From the NCBI RefSeq assembly GCF_900536025.1, contig NZ_UNOZ01000001.1, forward strand, positions 1 to 53,816: a stretch of DNA of 53,816 bases. Direction: 5' to 3'. The notes under the pieces are model-generated. The model was not told the DNA's origin. It did not search any database and saw only the letters and a program-made list of their open reading frames with translations. Below are positions 21,501 through 36,500 of this stretch, piece by piece. Position 1 is the stretch's first letter. The number at the start of each line of letters is the position of its first letter. The DNA is from Pseudomonas reidholzensis. GTDB lineage: Bacteria; Pseudomonadota; Gammaproteobacteria; Pseudomonadales; Pseudomonadaceae. The position numbers and the translations under genes are program-made.

Positions 21501-24500
21501 TGGCCTTGGTACACGTCGTTGCTTACCGGCGTGTTAGCCGTACCGGAGCTCTGACCGACGGCAATGGTGATGCTCTGGCCGTTGGCCAGGGTGACCACGA
21601 CTGGGCTGCCGGTGACTGGGGCGTCGACCGATGCGGTGTAAACGATGGTACCGCCCTCGGCGACCGAAGGTGTGGCGGTCAGGGTGACGGTGGTGGTGTC
21701 AGTGACATCGGTGACGCCGGTGGAGACCGTGTTCTGGCTCGCTACCAGATTCTCGTAACTGCCGCCGCTGACCCCAGTGATCTGAGTGGTGATCGCTGCG
21801 TGGCCTTGATAGACGTCATTGCTGACCGGCGTGTTGACGGTGCCGGAGCTTTGGCCTACGGCGATGGTGATGCTTTGACCATTGGCCAAGGTCACCACGA
21901 CCGGGCTGCCGGTGACCGGCGCGTCGACCGAGGCGGTGTAGACGATGGTCCCGCCTTCGGCGACCGAAGGGGTGGCAGTCAGGGTGACGGTGGTGGTGTC
22001 GGTGATGTCGGTGACGCCCGTAGATACGGGAGCATTATTGGCTACCAGATTCTCGTAATCGCCGCCGCTCACACCCGTGATTTGAGTGGTGACAGCCGCA
22101 TGGCCTTGATAGACGTCGTTGCTGACTGGCGTGTTGACCGTCCCGGAGCTTTGGCCGACGGCGATGGTGATGGATTGGCCGTTGGCCAGGGTGACTACGA
22201 CGGGGCTGCCAGTGACGGGCGCGTCGACCGACGCGGTGTAGACGATGGTGCCGCCCTCGGCGACCGAAGGTGTGGCCGTCAAGGTCACGGTGGTTGTGTC
22301 GGTTACGTCGGTAACGCCCGTGGACACGGAGGCGGTATTGGCGACCAAACTCTCGTAATTACCGCCGCTCACGCCAGTGATTTGAGTCGTGACGGCCGCA
22401 TGGCCCTGGTAGACGTCGTTGCTGACTGGCGTGTTCACAGTCCCGGAGCTTTGGCCCACGGCGATGGTGATGGATTGGCCATTGGCCAAGGTGACGACGA
22501 CCGGGCTGCCGGTGACCGGAGCGTCGACCGATGCGGTGTAGACGATGGTGCCGCCCTCGGCGACCGAAGGTGTGGCGGTCAGGGTGACGGTGGTGGTGTC
22601 GGTGACATCAGTAACGCCGGTCGAGACCGTGTTCTGGTTCGCTACCAGGTTCTCGTAATTGCCGCCGCTGACCCCAGTGATCTTGGTCGTAACGGCGGCA
22701 TGGCCTTGGTACACATCATTGCTGACTGGTGTATCAACCGTGCCCGAGCTTTGGCCGACGGCGATCGTGATGCTCTGGCCGTTGGCCAAGGTAACCACGA
22801 CAGGGCTGCCGGTGACTGGGGCGTCGACCGACGCGGTATAGACGATCGTGCCGCCTTCAGCGACCGACGGTGTGGCGGTTAGGGTGACGGTCGTGGTGTC
22901 GGTGATGTCGGTGACGCCCGTAGATACGGGAGCATTATTGGCTACCAGATTCTCGTAATCGCCGCCGCTCACACCCGTGATTTGAGTGGTGACAGCCGCA
23001 TGGCCTTGATAGACGTCGTTGCTGACCGGTGTGTTGACGGTGCCGGAGCTTTGGCCAACGGCGATGGTGATACTTTGGCCGTTGGCCAGGGTGACCACGA
23101 CCGGGCTGCCGGTGACCGGCGCATCGACCGACGCGGTGTAAACGATGGTGCCGCCCTCGGCGACCGAAGGGGTGGCGGTCAGGGTGACGGTGGTGGTGTC
23201 AGTGACATCGGTGACACCGGTCGAGACCGTGTTCTGGTTTGCTACCAGGTTCTCGTAGTTGCCACCACTGACTGCAGTGATCTGGGTCGTGACGGCGGCA
23301 TGGCCCTGGTACACGTCGTTGCTGACCGGCGTGTTGACGGTGCCGGAACTCTGGCCGACAGCGATGGTGATGCTCTGGCCGTTGGCCAAGGTGACCACGA
23401 CCGGGTTGCCAGTGACCGGCGCGTCGACCGATGCGGTGTAAACGATGATGCCGCCTTCGGTGACCGAAGGGGTGGCGGTCAGGGTGACGGTGGTGGTGTC
23501 GTTTACATCGGTGACGCCCGTGGACACGGGAGTGTCATTGGCGATCAAACTCTCGTAGTTACCGCCGCTGACGCTGGTGATGTTGGTATTGACGGCCGCG
23601 TGGCCCTGGTACACGTCGTTGCTGACCGGGGTGTTGACGGTGCCGGAGCTTTGGCCGACCGCGATGGTGATGTTTTGGCCGTTGGCCAGGGTGACCACGA
23701 CTGGGCTGCCGGTGACCGGCGCATCGACCGATGCGGTGTAGACGATGGTGCCGCCTTCGGCGACCGACGGTGTGGCGGTCAGGGTGACGGTGGTGGTGTC
23801 AGTGACATCGGTGACGCCGGTGGAAACCGGGCTCTGGTTCGCCACCAAACTCTCGTAGTTACCGCCGCTCACGCCAGTGATCTGGGTCGTGACTGCTGCA
23901 TGGCCCTGGTACACGTCATTGCTGACCGGCGTGTTGACGGTTCCAGCGCTCTGGCCGACAGCGATGGTGATGCTCTGGCCGTTGGCCAAGGTGACCACGA
24001 CCGGGCTGCCGGTGACGGGCGCATCGACCGATGCGGTGTAGACGATGGTACCGCCCTCGGCGACCGAAGGGGTGGCAGTCAGGGTTACGGTGGTGGTGTC
24101 GGTTATGTCGGTAACGCCTGTAGTTACGGGGGCGTTATCGGCGACCAAACTCTCGTAATTACCGCCACTGACCCCAGTGATCTGGGTCGTAACGACGGCG
24201 TGGCCTTGATAGACGTCGTTACTGACCGGCGTGTTGACCGTCCCAGAGCTTTGGCCAACGGCGATGGTGATACTTTGGCCGTTGGCCAGGGTGACCACGA
24301 CCGGGCTGCCGGTGACCGTCGCATCGACCGACGCGGTGTAGATGATGGTGCCGCCTTCGGCGACCGTAGGGGTGGCGGTCAACGTCACCGTCGTATTGTC
24401 GGTCACATCTGTGACGCCGGTGGAAACTGGGCTCTGGTTCGCCACCAAACTTTCGTAGTTGCCACCGCTCACCCCAGTGATTTGAGTCGTGACGGCTGCA

Positions 24501-27500
24501 TGGCCCTGGTACACGTCGTTGCTGACCGGCGTATTCACAGTGCCGGAGCTTTGGCCGACGGCGATGGTAATGGATTGGCCGTTGGCCAAAGTGACTACGA
24601 CTGGGCTGTCGGTGACCGGAGCATCGACCGATGCGGTGTAAACGATGGTACCGCCCTCGGCGACCGAAGGGGTAGCCGTCAAGGTCACGGTGGTGGTGTC
24701 GGTTACGTCGGTAACGCCTGTAGTTACGGGGGCGTTATCGGCGACCAAACTCTCGTAATTACCGCCACTGACCCCAGTGATCTGTGTAGTAATGGCGGGA
24801 TGGCCTTGGTACACATCATTGCTGACTGGTGTATCAACCGTGCCCGAGCTTTGGCCGACGGCGATCGTGATGCTCTGGCCGTTGGCCAAGGTAACCACGA
24901 CAGGGCTGCCGGTGACTGGGGCGTCGACCGACGCGGTGTAAACGATGGTACCGCCCTCGGCGACCGAAGGTGTGGCGGTCAAGGTCACGGTAGTGGTGTC
25001 GGTCACGTCGGTAACGCCCGTAGATACCGTGTTCTGGCTCGCTACCAGATTCTCGTAACTGCCGCCGCTGACCCCAGTGATCTGAGTGGTGATCGCTGCG
25101 TGGCCTTGATAGACGTCATTGCTGACCGGCGTGTTGACGGTGCCGGAGCTTTGGCCGACGGCGATGGTGATGGATTGGCCGTTGGCCAAGGTGACCACGA
25201 CCGGGCTGCCGGTGACCGGCGCGTCGACCGACGCGGTGTAGACAATGGTGCCGCCTTCGGCGACAGACGGTGTGGCAGTGAGAGTGACGGTGATGGTGTC
25301 AGTGACATCGGTGACACCGGTCGAGACCGTGTTCTGGTTTGCTACCAGGTTCTCGTAGTTGCCACCACTGACTGCAGTGATCTGGGTCGTGACGGCGGCA
25401 TGGCCCTGGTAGACGTCGTTGCTGACCGGCGTGTTCACAGTCCCGGAGCTTTGGCCCACTGCGATGGTGATGGATTGGCCATTGGCCAAGGTGACCACGA
25501 CCGGGCTGCCGGTGACCGGAGCATCGACCGATGCGGTGTAGACGATGGTGCCGCCTTCGGCCACTGAAGGCGTGGCGGTCAGGGTCACGGTGGTGGTGTC
25601 GGTTACGTCGGTAACGTCTGTAGATACGGGGGCGTTATTGGCTACCAAACTCTCAAAGTTACCGCCGCTCACGCCGCTGATTTGAGTGGTGACTGCCGCG
25701 TGACCTTGGTAGACGTCGTTGCTGACGGGTGTGTTGACGGTGCCGGAGCTCTGGCCGACGGCGATGGTGATGCTTTGGCCGTTGTCCAAGGTCACTACGA
25801 CCGGGCTGCCGGTGACCGGCGCATCGACCGACGCGGTGTAAACGATGGTCCCGCCTTCGGCGACCGAAGGCGTGGCGGTCAGGGTCACGGTGGTGGTGTC
25901 GGTGACATCGGTGACGCCAGTGGAGACCGGGCTCTGGTTTGCTACCAGGTTCTCGTAGTTGCCACCGCTGACCCCAGTAATTTGGGTCGTGACGGCGGCA
26001 TGGCCCTGGTACACATCGTTGCTGACCGGAGTGTTGACCGTTCCTGAGCTTTGGCCGACGGCGATGGTGATGGATTGGCCATTGGCCAAGGCGACCACGA
26101 CTGGGCTGCCGGTGACTGGAGCGTCGACCGAAGCTGTGTAGACGATGGTGCCGCCCTCAGCGACCGAAGGCGTGGCGGTCAAGGTGACAGTAGTGGTGTC
26201 AGCGACATCGGTGACGCCGGTGGAGACCGGGCTCTGGTTTGCTACCAGGTTCTCGTAGTTGCCACCGCTGACCCCAGTGATCTGGGTGGTGACCGCTGCG
26301 TGGCCTTGGTACACGTCGTTACTGACCGGCGTGTTGACGGTGCCGGAGCTCTGGCCGACAGCAATGGTGATGCTCTGGCCGTTGGCCAAGGTCACCACGA
26401 CGGGACTGCCAGTGACCGGAGCGTCGACCGATGCGGTGTAAACGATGGTCCCGCCTTCGGCGACCGAAGGCGTGGCGGTCAGGGTCACAGTAGTGGTGTC
26501 GGTGACATCGGTAACGCCCGTGGACACCGGGCTCTGGTTCGCCACCAGGTTCTCGTAGCTGCCACCGCTGACCCCGGTGATTTGAGTCGTGACGGCTGCA
26601 TGGCCCTGGTACACGTCGTTGCTGACCGGCGTGTTGACCGTGCCCAAGCTTTGGCCCACGGCGATGGTGATGCTCTGGCCGTTGGCCAAGGTGACCACGA
26701 CCGGGCTGCCGGTGACGGGCGCGTCGACCGAGGCGGTGTAGACGATGGTGCCGCCCTCGGCGACCGAAGGTGTGGCGGTAAGGGTAAGGGTAGTGGTGTC
26801 GGTTACGTCGGTAACGCCCGTGGATACCGGGCTCTGGTTTGCCACCAGACTTTCGTAATTGCCACCGCTCACCCCAGTGATTTGGGTCGTTACCGCCGCA
26901 TGCCCTTGGTAGACGTCGTTGCTGACCGGTGTGTTGACGGTACCGGAGCTCTGGCCGACGGCGATGGTAATGCTCTGGCCGTTGGCCAGGGTGACCACCA
27001 CCGGGTTGCCGGTGACTGGGGCGTCGACCGATGCGGTGTAGACGATGGTGCCGCCTTCGGCGACCGAAGGTGTGGCGGTCAACGTCACCGTCGTATTGTC
27101 GGTCACATCGGTGACGCCGGTGGAAACCGGGCCCTGGTTCGCCACCAAACTTTCGTAATTGCCACCGCTGACGCTGGTGATGTTGGTAGTGACGGCCGCG
27201 TGGCCCTGGTAGACGTCGTTGCTTACCGGCGTGTTGACCGTGCTCGAGCTTTGACCGACCGCGATGGTGATGCTTTGGCCGTTGGCCAAGGTGACCACGA
27301 CCGGGCTCCCGGTGACTGGAGCATCGACCGACGCGGTGTAGACGATGACGCCGCCTTCGGCGACCGATGGGGTGGCGGTCAGGGTTACGGTGGTGGTGTC
27401 GGTGACATCGGTGACACCCGTCGAAACCGTACTTTGGTTCGCCACGAGGTTTTCGTAACTGCCCCCGCTGACCCCTGTGATGTTGGTGGTGACCGCGGCA

Positions 27501-30500
27501 TGGCCTTGGTACACGTCGTTACTGACCGGCGTGTTGACGGTGCCGGAGCTCTGGCCGACAGCAATGGTGATGCTTTGACCGTTGGCCAAGGTGACCACGA
27601 CTGGGCTGCCAGTGACCGGAGCGTCGACCGATGCGGTGTAGATGATGGTGCCGCCTTCGGCTACCGAAGGGGTGGCGGTCAGGGTGACGGTGGTTGTGTC
27701 GTTTACATCGGTGACGCCCGTGGACACGGGAGTGCCATTGGCGATCAAACTCTCGTAGTTACCGCCGCTGACGCTGGTGATGTTGGTCGTGACGGCCGCA
27801 TGGCCTTGATAGACGTCGTTGCTGACCGGCGTGTTGACGGTGCCAGAGCTTTGACCGACGGCGATGGTGATGCTCTGGCCGTTGGCCAGGGTGACCACGA
27901 CCGGGTTGCCAGTGACAGGTGCATCGACCGATGCGGTGTAGACGATGGTCCCGCCTTCGGTGACCGAAGGTGTGGCGGTCAAGGTCACTGTGGTGGTGTC
28001 GGTTACGTCGGTGACGCCGGTCGAGACCGTGTTCGAGTTCGCTACCAGGTTTTCGTAGTTGCCGCCGCTGACACCGGTGATCTGGGTCGTGACCGCTGCG
28101 TGGCCCTGATAGACGTCATTGCTGACCGGCGTATTGACGGTGCCGGAGCTCTGGCCGACGGCAATGGTGATGCTCTGGCCGTTGGCCAAGGTGACCACGA
28201 CTGGGCTACCGGTGACCGGAGCATCGACCGATGCGGTGTAGACGATGGTGCCGCCTTCGGCGACCGAAGAAGTGGCGGTCAGGGTTACGGTGGTGGTGTC
28301 GGTGACGTCGCTAACGCCCGTAGATACGGGGGCGTTATTGGCGACCAGATTCTCGTAGCTGCCACCGCTCACCCCAGTGATTTGAGTCGTGACGGCTGCA
28401 TGGCCCTGGTACACGTCGTTGCTGACCGGCGTATTCACAGTGCCGGAGCTTTGGCCGACGGCGATGGTAATGGATTGGCCGTTGGCCAAAGTGACTACGA
28501 CTGGGCTGCCGGTGACCGGAGCATCGACCGATGCGGTGTAAACGATGGTACCGCCCTCGGCGACCGAAGGGGTAGCCGTCAAGGTCACGGTGGTGGTGTC
28601 GGTTACGTCGGTAACGCCTGTAGTTACGGGGGCGTTATCGGCGACCAAACTCTCGTAATTACCGCCACTGACCCCAGTGATCTGTGTAGTAACGGCGGGA
28701 TGGCCTTGATAGACGTCGTTGCTAACCTGCGTATTCACAGTGCCGGAGCTTTGGCCGACGGCGATGGTGATGCTTTGGCCGTTGGCCAAGGTGACCACGA
28801 CTGGGCTACCGGTGACCGGAGCATCGACCGATGCGGTATAGACGATGGTGCCGCCTTCGGCGACCGAAGGGGTGGCCGTTAGGGTCACGGTGGTGGTGTC
28901 AGTCACATCGGAGACGCCGGTGGAGACCGGGCTCTGGTTTGCTACCAGGTTCTCGTAGTTGCCACCACTGACTGCAGTGATCTGGGTCGTGACGGCGGCA
29001 TGGCCCTGGTACACGTCGTTGCTGACCGGCGTGTTGACGGTGCCGGAACTCTGGCCGACGGCAATGGTGATGCTCTGGCCGTTGGCCAGGGTGACTACGA
29101 CGGGGCTACCAGTGACGGGCGCGTCGACCGACGCGGTGTAGACGATGCTGCCGCCTTCGGCGACCGAAGGCGTGGCGGTCAGGGTGACGGTGGTTGTGTC
29201 GGTCACGTCGGTAACGCCGGTGGATACCGGGCTCTGGTTCGCCACCAAACTCTCGTAATTACCGCCGCTCACGCCAGTGATTTGAGTCGTGACGGCCGCA
29301 TGGCCCTGGTAGACGTCGTTGCTAACCGGCGTATTCACAGTCCCGGAGCTTTGGCCGACCGCAATAGTGATGCTTTGGCCGTTGGCCAAGGTGACCACGA
29401 CTGGGCTACCGGTGACCGGCGCGTCGACCGATGCGGTGTAGATGATGGTGCCGCCTTCGGCGACCGAAGAAGTGGCGGTCAGGGTGACGGTGGTGGTGTC
29501 GGTGACATCAGTAACGCCGGTCGACACCGTGTTCTGGTTCGCTACCAGGTTTTCGTAATTGCCGCCGCTGACCCCGGTGATGTTGGTCGTAACGGCAGCG
29601 TGCCCTTGGTAGACGTCATTGCTGACCGGCGTGTTGACGGTGCCGGAGCTTTGGCCGACGGCGATGGTGATGCTTTGACCATTGGCCAAGGTCACCACGA
29701 CCGGGCTGCCGGTGACCGGCGCATCGACCGAGGCGGTGTAGACGATGATGCCGCCCTCGGCGACCGAAGGTGTGGCGGTCAGGGTGACGGTGGTTGTGTC
29801 GGTTATGTCGGTAACGCCCGTAGATACGGGGCTCTGGTTTGCCACCAGACTTTCGTAATTGCCCCCGCTCACCCCAGTGATTTGAGTGGTGACGTCCGCA
29901 TGGCCTTGATAGACGTCGTTGCTGACCGGCGTATTCACAGTGCCGGAGCTTTGGCCAACCGCGATGGTGATGCTTTGGCCGTTGGCCAACGCCACCACGA
30001 CCGGGCTGCCGGTGACCGGCGCATCGACCGATGCGGTGTAGATGATGGTGCCGCCTTCTGCGACCGAAGGCGTGGCGGTCAGGGTCACGGTAGTGGTGTC
30101 GGTGACGTCGGTAACGCCCGTGTACACGGAGGCGGTATTGGCGACCAGACTCTCGAAATTACCGCCGCTCACGCCGATGATTTGGGTGGTGACTGCGGCA
30201 TGGCCTTGATAGACGTCGCTGCTGACCGGCGTGTTGACGGTACCAGAGCTTTGACCGACGGCAATGGTGATGCTCTGGCCGTTGGCCAGGGTGACTACGA
30301 CTGGGCTGCCGGTGACGGGGGCGTCGACCGATGCGGTGTAGACGATGGTGCCTCCCTCGGCGACCGAAGGCGTGGCGGTCAGGGTGACAGTGGTGGTGTC
30401 GGTGACATCGGTGACGCCGGTGGAAACCGGGTTCTGGTTCGCTACCAGGTTTTCGTAATTACCGCCGCTCACGCCAGTGATTTGGGTCGTGACGGCCGTA

Positions 30501-33500
30501 TGGCCTTGGTACACATCGTTGCTGACCGGGGTATTGACCGTGCCCGAGCTTTGGCCGACCGCGATGGTGATGTTTTGGCCGTTGGCCAGGGTGACTACGA
30601 CCGGGTTGCCGGTGACTGGGGCGTCGACCGATGCGGTGTAGACGATAGTGCCTCCCTCGGCGACCGAAGGCGTGGCGGTCAGGGTGACAGTGGTGGTGTC
30701 GGTGACATCGGTGACGCCGGTGGAAACCGGGTTCTGGTTCGCTACCAAGTTTTCGTAGTTACCACCGCTGACACCGTTAATGTTCGTGGTGACTGTCGCA
30801 TGGCCCTGGTAGACGTCATTGCTGACCGGTGTGTTGACGGTGCCGGAGCTTTGGCCGACCGCGATGGTAATGCTTTGGCCGTTGGCCAAGGCGACCACGA
30901 CGGGACTGCCAGTGACTGGCGCATCGACCGATGCGGTGTAGACGATGGTGCCGCCTTCGGCGACTGATGGTGTGGCAGTCAGGGTGACGGTAGTGGTGTC
31001 GGTTACGTCGGTAACGCCCGTAGATACCGGGCTCTGGTTGGCCACCAGGTTTTCGTAATTGCCGCCGCTGACTCCGGTGATCTGGGTCGTGACGGCTGTA
31101 TGGCCCTGGTACACATCGTTGCTGACCGGCGTGTTAGCGGTGCCGGAGCTCTGACCGACAGCGATGGTGATGGACTGACCGTTGGCCAGGGTGACCACGA
31201 CTGGGGTACCGGTGACTGGCGCATCGACCGAGGCGGTGTAGACGATGGTGCCGCCTTCAGCGACCGAAGGAGTGGCGGTCAGGGTGACGGTGGTGGTGTC
31301 AGTCGCATCGGTAACGCCGGTCGACACCGTGTTCTGGTTCGCTACCAGGTTCTCGTAGTTGCCGCCGCTGACCCCAGTGATCTGGGTCGTGACTGCTGCA
31401 TGGCCTTGGTACACATCGTTGCTGACCGGCGTGTTAACGGTACCGGAGCTTTGACCTACGGCGATGGTGATGGACTGTCCGTTGGCCAAGGTGACCACGA
31501 CCGGGTTGCCAGTGACCGGCGCGTCGACCGATGCGGTGTAGATGATGGTGCCGCCCTCGGCGACCGAAGGGGTGGCGGTCAGGGTTACGGTAGTTGTGTC
31601 GGTCACGTCGGTAACGCCCGTGGACACGGAGGCGGTATTGGCGACCAAACTCTCAAAATTACCGCCGCTCACGCCGCTGATTTGAGTGATGACGGCGGCA
31701 TGGCCTTGGTAGACGTCATTGCTGACCGGCGTGTTGACGGTGCCAGAGCTTTGGCCGACGGGAATGGTGATGCTCTGGCCGTTGGCCAAGGTGACCACGA
31801 CCGGGTTGCCAGTGACGGGCGCATCGACCGATGCGGTGTACACGATGGTCCCGCCCTCGGCGACCGAAGGGGTGGCGGTCAGGGTGACGGTAGTGGTGTC
31901 GGTGACATCGGTAACGCCCGTGGATACGGGGGCGTTGTTGGCGACCAGATTCTCGTAGCTGCCACCGCTGACCCCAGTGATTTGAGTGGTGACGGCGGCA
32001 TGGCCTTGGTAGACGTCGTTGCTGACGGATGTGTTGACGGTTCCAGAGCTCTGGCCGACGGCGATGGTGATGCTCTGGCCGTTGGCCAGGGTGACCACGA
32101 CTGGGCTACCGGTGACCGTCGCATCGACCGAGGCGGTGTAGACGATGGTGCCGCCTTCGGCGACCGAAGGCGTAGCGGTCAGGGTGACGGTGGTGGTGTC
32201 GGTTACGTCGGTGACGCCGGTGGAAACCGTGTTCTGGTTCGCCACCAGGTTTTCGTAATTACCGCCGCTCACCCCAGTGATTTGGGTCGTGACGTCCGTA
32301 TGGCCTTGGTACAGATCGTTGCTGACCGGCGTGTTGACGGTGCCAGAGCTTTGGCCGACGGCGATGGTGATGCTCTGGCCGTTGGCCAAGGTGACCACGA
32401 CTGGGCTACCGGTGACCGGAGCGTCGACCGATGCGGTGTAAACGATGGTACCGCCCTCGGCGACCGAAGGTGTGGCGGTCAGGGTGACGGTGGTGGTGTC
32501 GGTTACGTCCGTAACGCCCGTAGATACGGGGGCGTCATTGGCTACCAGATTCTCGTAGCTGCCGCCGCTGACCCCAGTGATCTGGGTCGTGACTGCTGCA
32601 TGGCCTTGGTACACATCGTTGCTGACCGGCGTATTCACAGTGCCGGAGCTTTGGCCGACGGCGATGGTAATGGATTGGCCGTTGGCCAAAGTGACTACGA
32701 CTGGGCTGCCGGTGACCGGAGCATCGACCGATGCGGTGTAAACGATGGTACCGTCCTCGGCGACCGAAGGGGTAGCCGTCAAGGTCACGGTGGTTGTGTC
32801 GTTTACATCGGTGACGCCCGTGGACACGGGGGCGTTATTGGCGACCAGATTCTCGTAGCTGCCACCGCTCACCCCAGTGATTTGAGTCGTGACGGCTGCA
32901 TGGCCCTGGTACACGTCGTTGCTGACCGGCGTATTCACAGTGCCGGAGCTTTGGCCGACGGCGATGGTAATGGATTGGCCGTTGGCCAAAGTGACTACGA
33001 CTGGGCTGCCGGTGACCGGAGCATCGACCGATGCGGTGTAAACGATGGTACCGCCCTCGGCGACCGAAGGGGTAGCCGTCAAGGTCACGGTGGTGGTGTC
33101 GGTTACGTCGGTAACGCCTGTAGTTACGGGGGCGTTATCGGCGACCAAACTCTCGTAATTACCGCCACTGACCCCAGTGATCTGTGTAGTAACGGCGGGA
33201 TGGCCTTGATAGACGTCGTTGCTAACCTGCGTATTCACAGTGCCGGAGCTTTGGCCGACGGCGATGGTGATGCTTTGGCCGTTGGCCAAGGTGACGACGA
33301 CAGGGCTGCCGGTGACCGGTGCATCGACCGATGCGGTGTAGACGATGGTGCCGCCTTCGGCGACCGAAGAAGTGGCGGTCAGGGTTACGGTGGTGGTGTC
33401 GGTGACGTCGCTAACGCCCGTGGATACGGGGGCGTTATTGGCGACCAGATTCTCGTAGCTGCCACCGCTGACACCAGTGATTTGAGTCGTGACGGCTGCA

Positions 33501-36500
33501 TGGCCCTGGTACACATCGTTGCTGACCGGTGTGTTGACTGTACCGGAGCTCTGGCCGACGGCGATGGTAATGCTCTGGCCGTTGGCCAGGGTGACCACGA
33601 CGGGGCTGCCGGTGACCGGCGCATCGACCGACGCGGTGTAGACGATGGTGCCGCCTTCAGCGACCGACGGTGTGGCGGTCAGGGTGACGGTGGTCGTGTC
33701 GGTGACATCGGTGACGCCGGTCGAGAGCGGGCTCTGGTTCGCCACCAGACTTTCGTAATTGCCACCGCTGACGCTGGTGATGTTGGTGGTGACGGCGGCA
33801 TGGCCTTGGTAGACGTCGTTGCTGACGGATGTGTTGACGGTTCCAGAGCTCTGGCCGACGGCGATGGTGATGCTCTGGCCGTTGGCCAAGGTGACCACGA
33901 CTGGGCTACCGGTGACCGGAGCGTCGACCGATGCGGTGTAAACGATGGTACCGCCCTCGGCGACCGAAGGTGTGGCGGTCAAGGTCACGGTAGTGGTGTC
34001 GGTCACGTCGGTAACGCCCGTAGATACCGGGCTCTGGCTTGCCACCAGACTTTCGTAATTCCCACCGCTCACCCCAGTGATCTGGGTCGTGACTGCTGCA
34101 TGGCCCTGGTACACGTCGTTGCTGACCGGCGTGTTGACGGTGCCAGAGCTTTGGCCGACGGCAATGGTGATGCTCTGGCCGTTGGCCAGGGTGACCACGA
34201 CCGGGCTGCCGGTGGCCGGCGCATCGACCGAGGCGGTGTAGACGATGGTGCCGCCTTCGGCGACCGAAGGGGTGGCGGTGAGGGTGACGGTGGTGGTGTC
34301 GGTCACGTCGGTGACGCCCGTAGATACGGGGCCGTTATTGGCAACCAGGTTCTCGTAATTGCCGCCGCTCACGCCAGCGATCTGAGTCGTAACGGCGGCA
34401 TGGCCTTGGTACACATCATTGCTGACGGGTGTATTCACCGTGCCCGAGCTTTGGCCGACGGCGATGGTGATGCTTTGACCGTTGGTCAGGGCGACCACGA
34501 CTGGGCTGCCAGTGACGGGCGCGTTGATCGAGGCGGTGTAGACGATGGTGCCGCCCTCGGCGACCGAAGGGGTGGCCGTCAGGGTCACGGTGGTGGTGTC
34601 GGTGACATCGGTGACGCCCGTAGAAGCCGGGCTCTGGTTCGCCACCAGGTTTTCGAAATTACCGCCGCTGACCCCGGTGATGTTGTTGGTGACGGCAGTA
34701 TGGCCTTGGTAGACGTCATTGCTGACCGGCGTGTTGACCGTCCCAGAACTTTGGCCGACGGCGATGGTGATGCTTTGGCCGTTGGCCAAGGTCACCACGA
34801 CGGGACTGCCGGTGACCGGTGCGTCGACCGAGGCGGTGTAGACGATGGTGCCGCCTTCGGCCACCGAAGGCGTGGCGGTCAGGCTCACGGTAGTGGTGTC
34901 GGTGACGTCGGTAACGCCCGTGGATACTGGGCTCTGGTTCACCACCAGGCTTTCGAAATTGCCGCCGCTGACCCCGGTGATGTTGTTGGTGACGGCAGCA
35001 TGGCCTTGGTAGACATCGTTGCTGACCGGCGTGTTGACCGTGCCGGAGCTCTGGCCGACAGCTATGGTGATGCTCTGGCCGTTGGCCAGGGTGACCACGA
35101 CTGGGCTACCGGTGACGGGCGCATCGACCGACGCGGTGTAGACGATGGTCCCGCCCTCGGCAACGGAAGGCGTGGCCGTCAGGGTGACGGTGGTGGTGTC
35201 AGTCACATCGGTGACACCGGTAGTAACTGTGTTCTGGTTCGCCACCAGGTTTTCGTAATTGCCACCGCTTGCGCCGGTGATGCTGTTGGTCACCGCGGCA
35301 TGGCCTTGATAGACGTCATTGCTGACCGGTGTGTTGACCGTCCCAGAGCTCTGGCCGACAGCGATGGTGATGCTTTGTCCGTTGGCCAAGGTGACCACGA
35401 CTGGGCTGCCGGTGACCGGTGCATCGACCGATGCGGTGTAGACGATGGTGCCGCCCTCGGCGACGGAAGGAGTAGCCGTCAGGGTGACGGTGGTGGTGTC
35501 GCGGACATCGGTGATGCCCGTGGAAACCGGGCTTTGGTTCGCGACCAGATTCTCGTAGCTCCCGCCGCTGACCCCGGTGATTTGGGTCGTGACTGCGGCA
35601 TGGCCTTGATAGACGTCGTTGCTGACTGGCGTGTTGGCGGTACCGGAGCTTTGGCCCACGGCGATGGTGATGCTCTGACCGTTGGCCAGGGTGACCACGA
35701 CCGGGTTACCGGTAACCGGAGCACCCACCGAGGCCGTATAGACGATGATGCCGCCTTCAACGACCGAAGGTGTAGCGGTCAGGGTGACGGTGGTGGTGTC
35801 ACGAACATCGGTGACACCGGTGGAAACCGGGCTTTGGTTCGCCACCAGGTTTTCGTAATTGCCGCCGCTGACGCTGGTGATGTTGGTAGTGACGGCCGCG
35901 TGGCCCTGGTACACGTCGTTGCTGACTGGCGTGTTAACGGTGCCGGAGCTTTGGCCGACGGCAATGGTGATGCTCTGGCCGTTGGCCAATGTCACCACGA
36001 CCGGGCTGCCGGTGACGGGTGCCCCGACCGACGCGGTGTAAACGATGGTGCCGCCTTCGGCAACCGAAGGGGTGGCTGTCAGGGTGACGGTCGTGGTGTC
36101 TGGAACATCGGTGACACCGGTGGAAACCGGGCTCTGGTTCGCCACCAGGTTCTCGTAGTTGCCGCCGCTAACGCTGGTGATGTTGGTTGTTACCGCCGCA
36201 TGGCCTTGATAGACGTCATTGCTGACTGGCGTGTTGGCGGTACCGGAGCTTTGGCCCACGGCGATGGTGATGCTCTGACCGTTGGCAAGGGTGACCACGA
36301 CCGGATTACCGGTAACCGGAGCACCCACCGAGGCCGTATAGACGATGATGCCGCCTTCAGCGACCGAAGGTGTAGCGGTCAGGGTGACGGTGGTGGTGTC
36401 ACGAACATCGGTGACACCGGTGGAAACCGGGCTTTGGTTCGCCACCAGGTTTTCGTAATTGCCGCCGCTGACGCTGGTGATGTTGGTAGTGACGGCCGCG

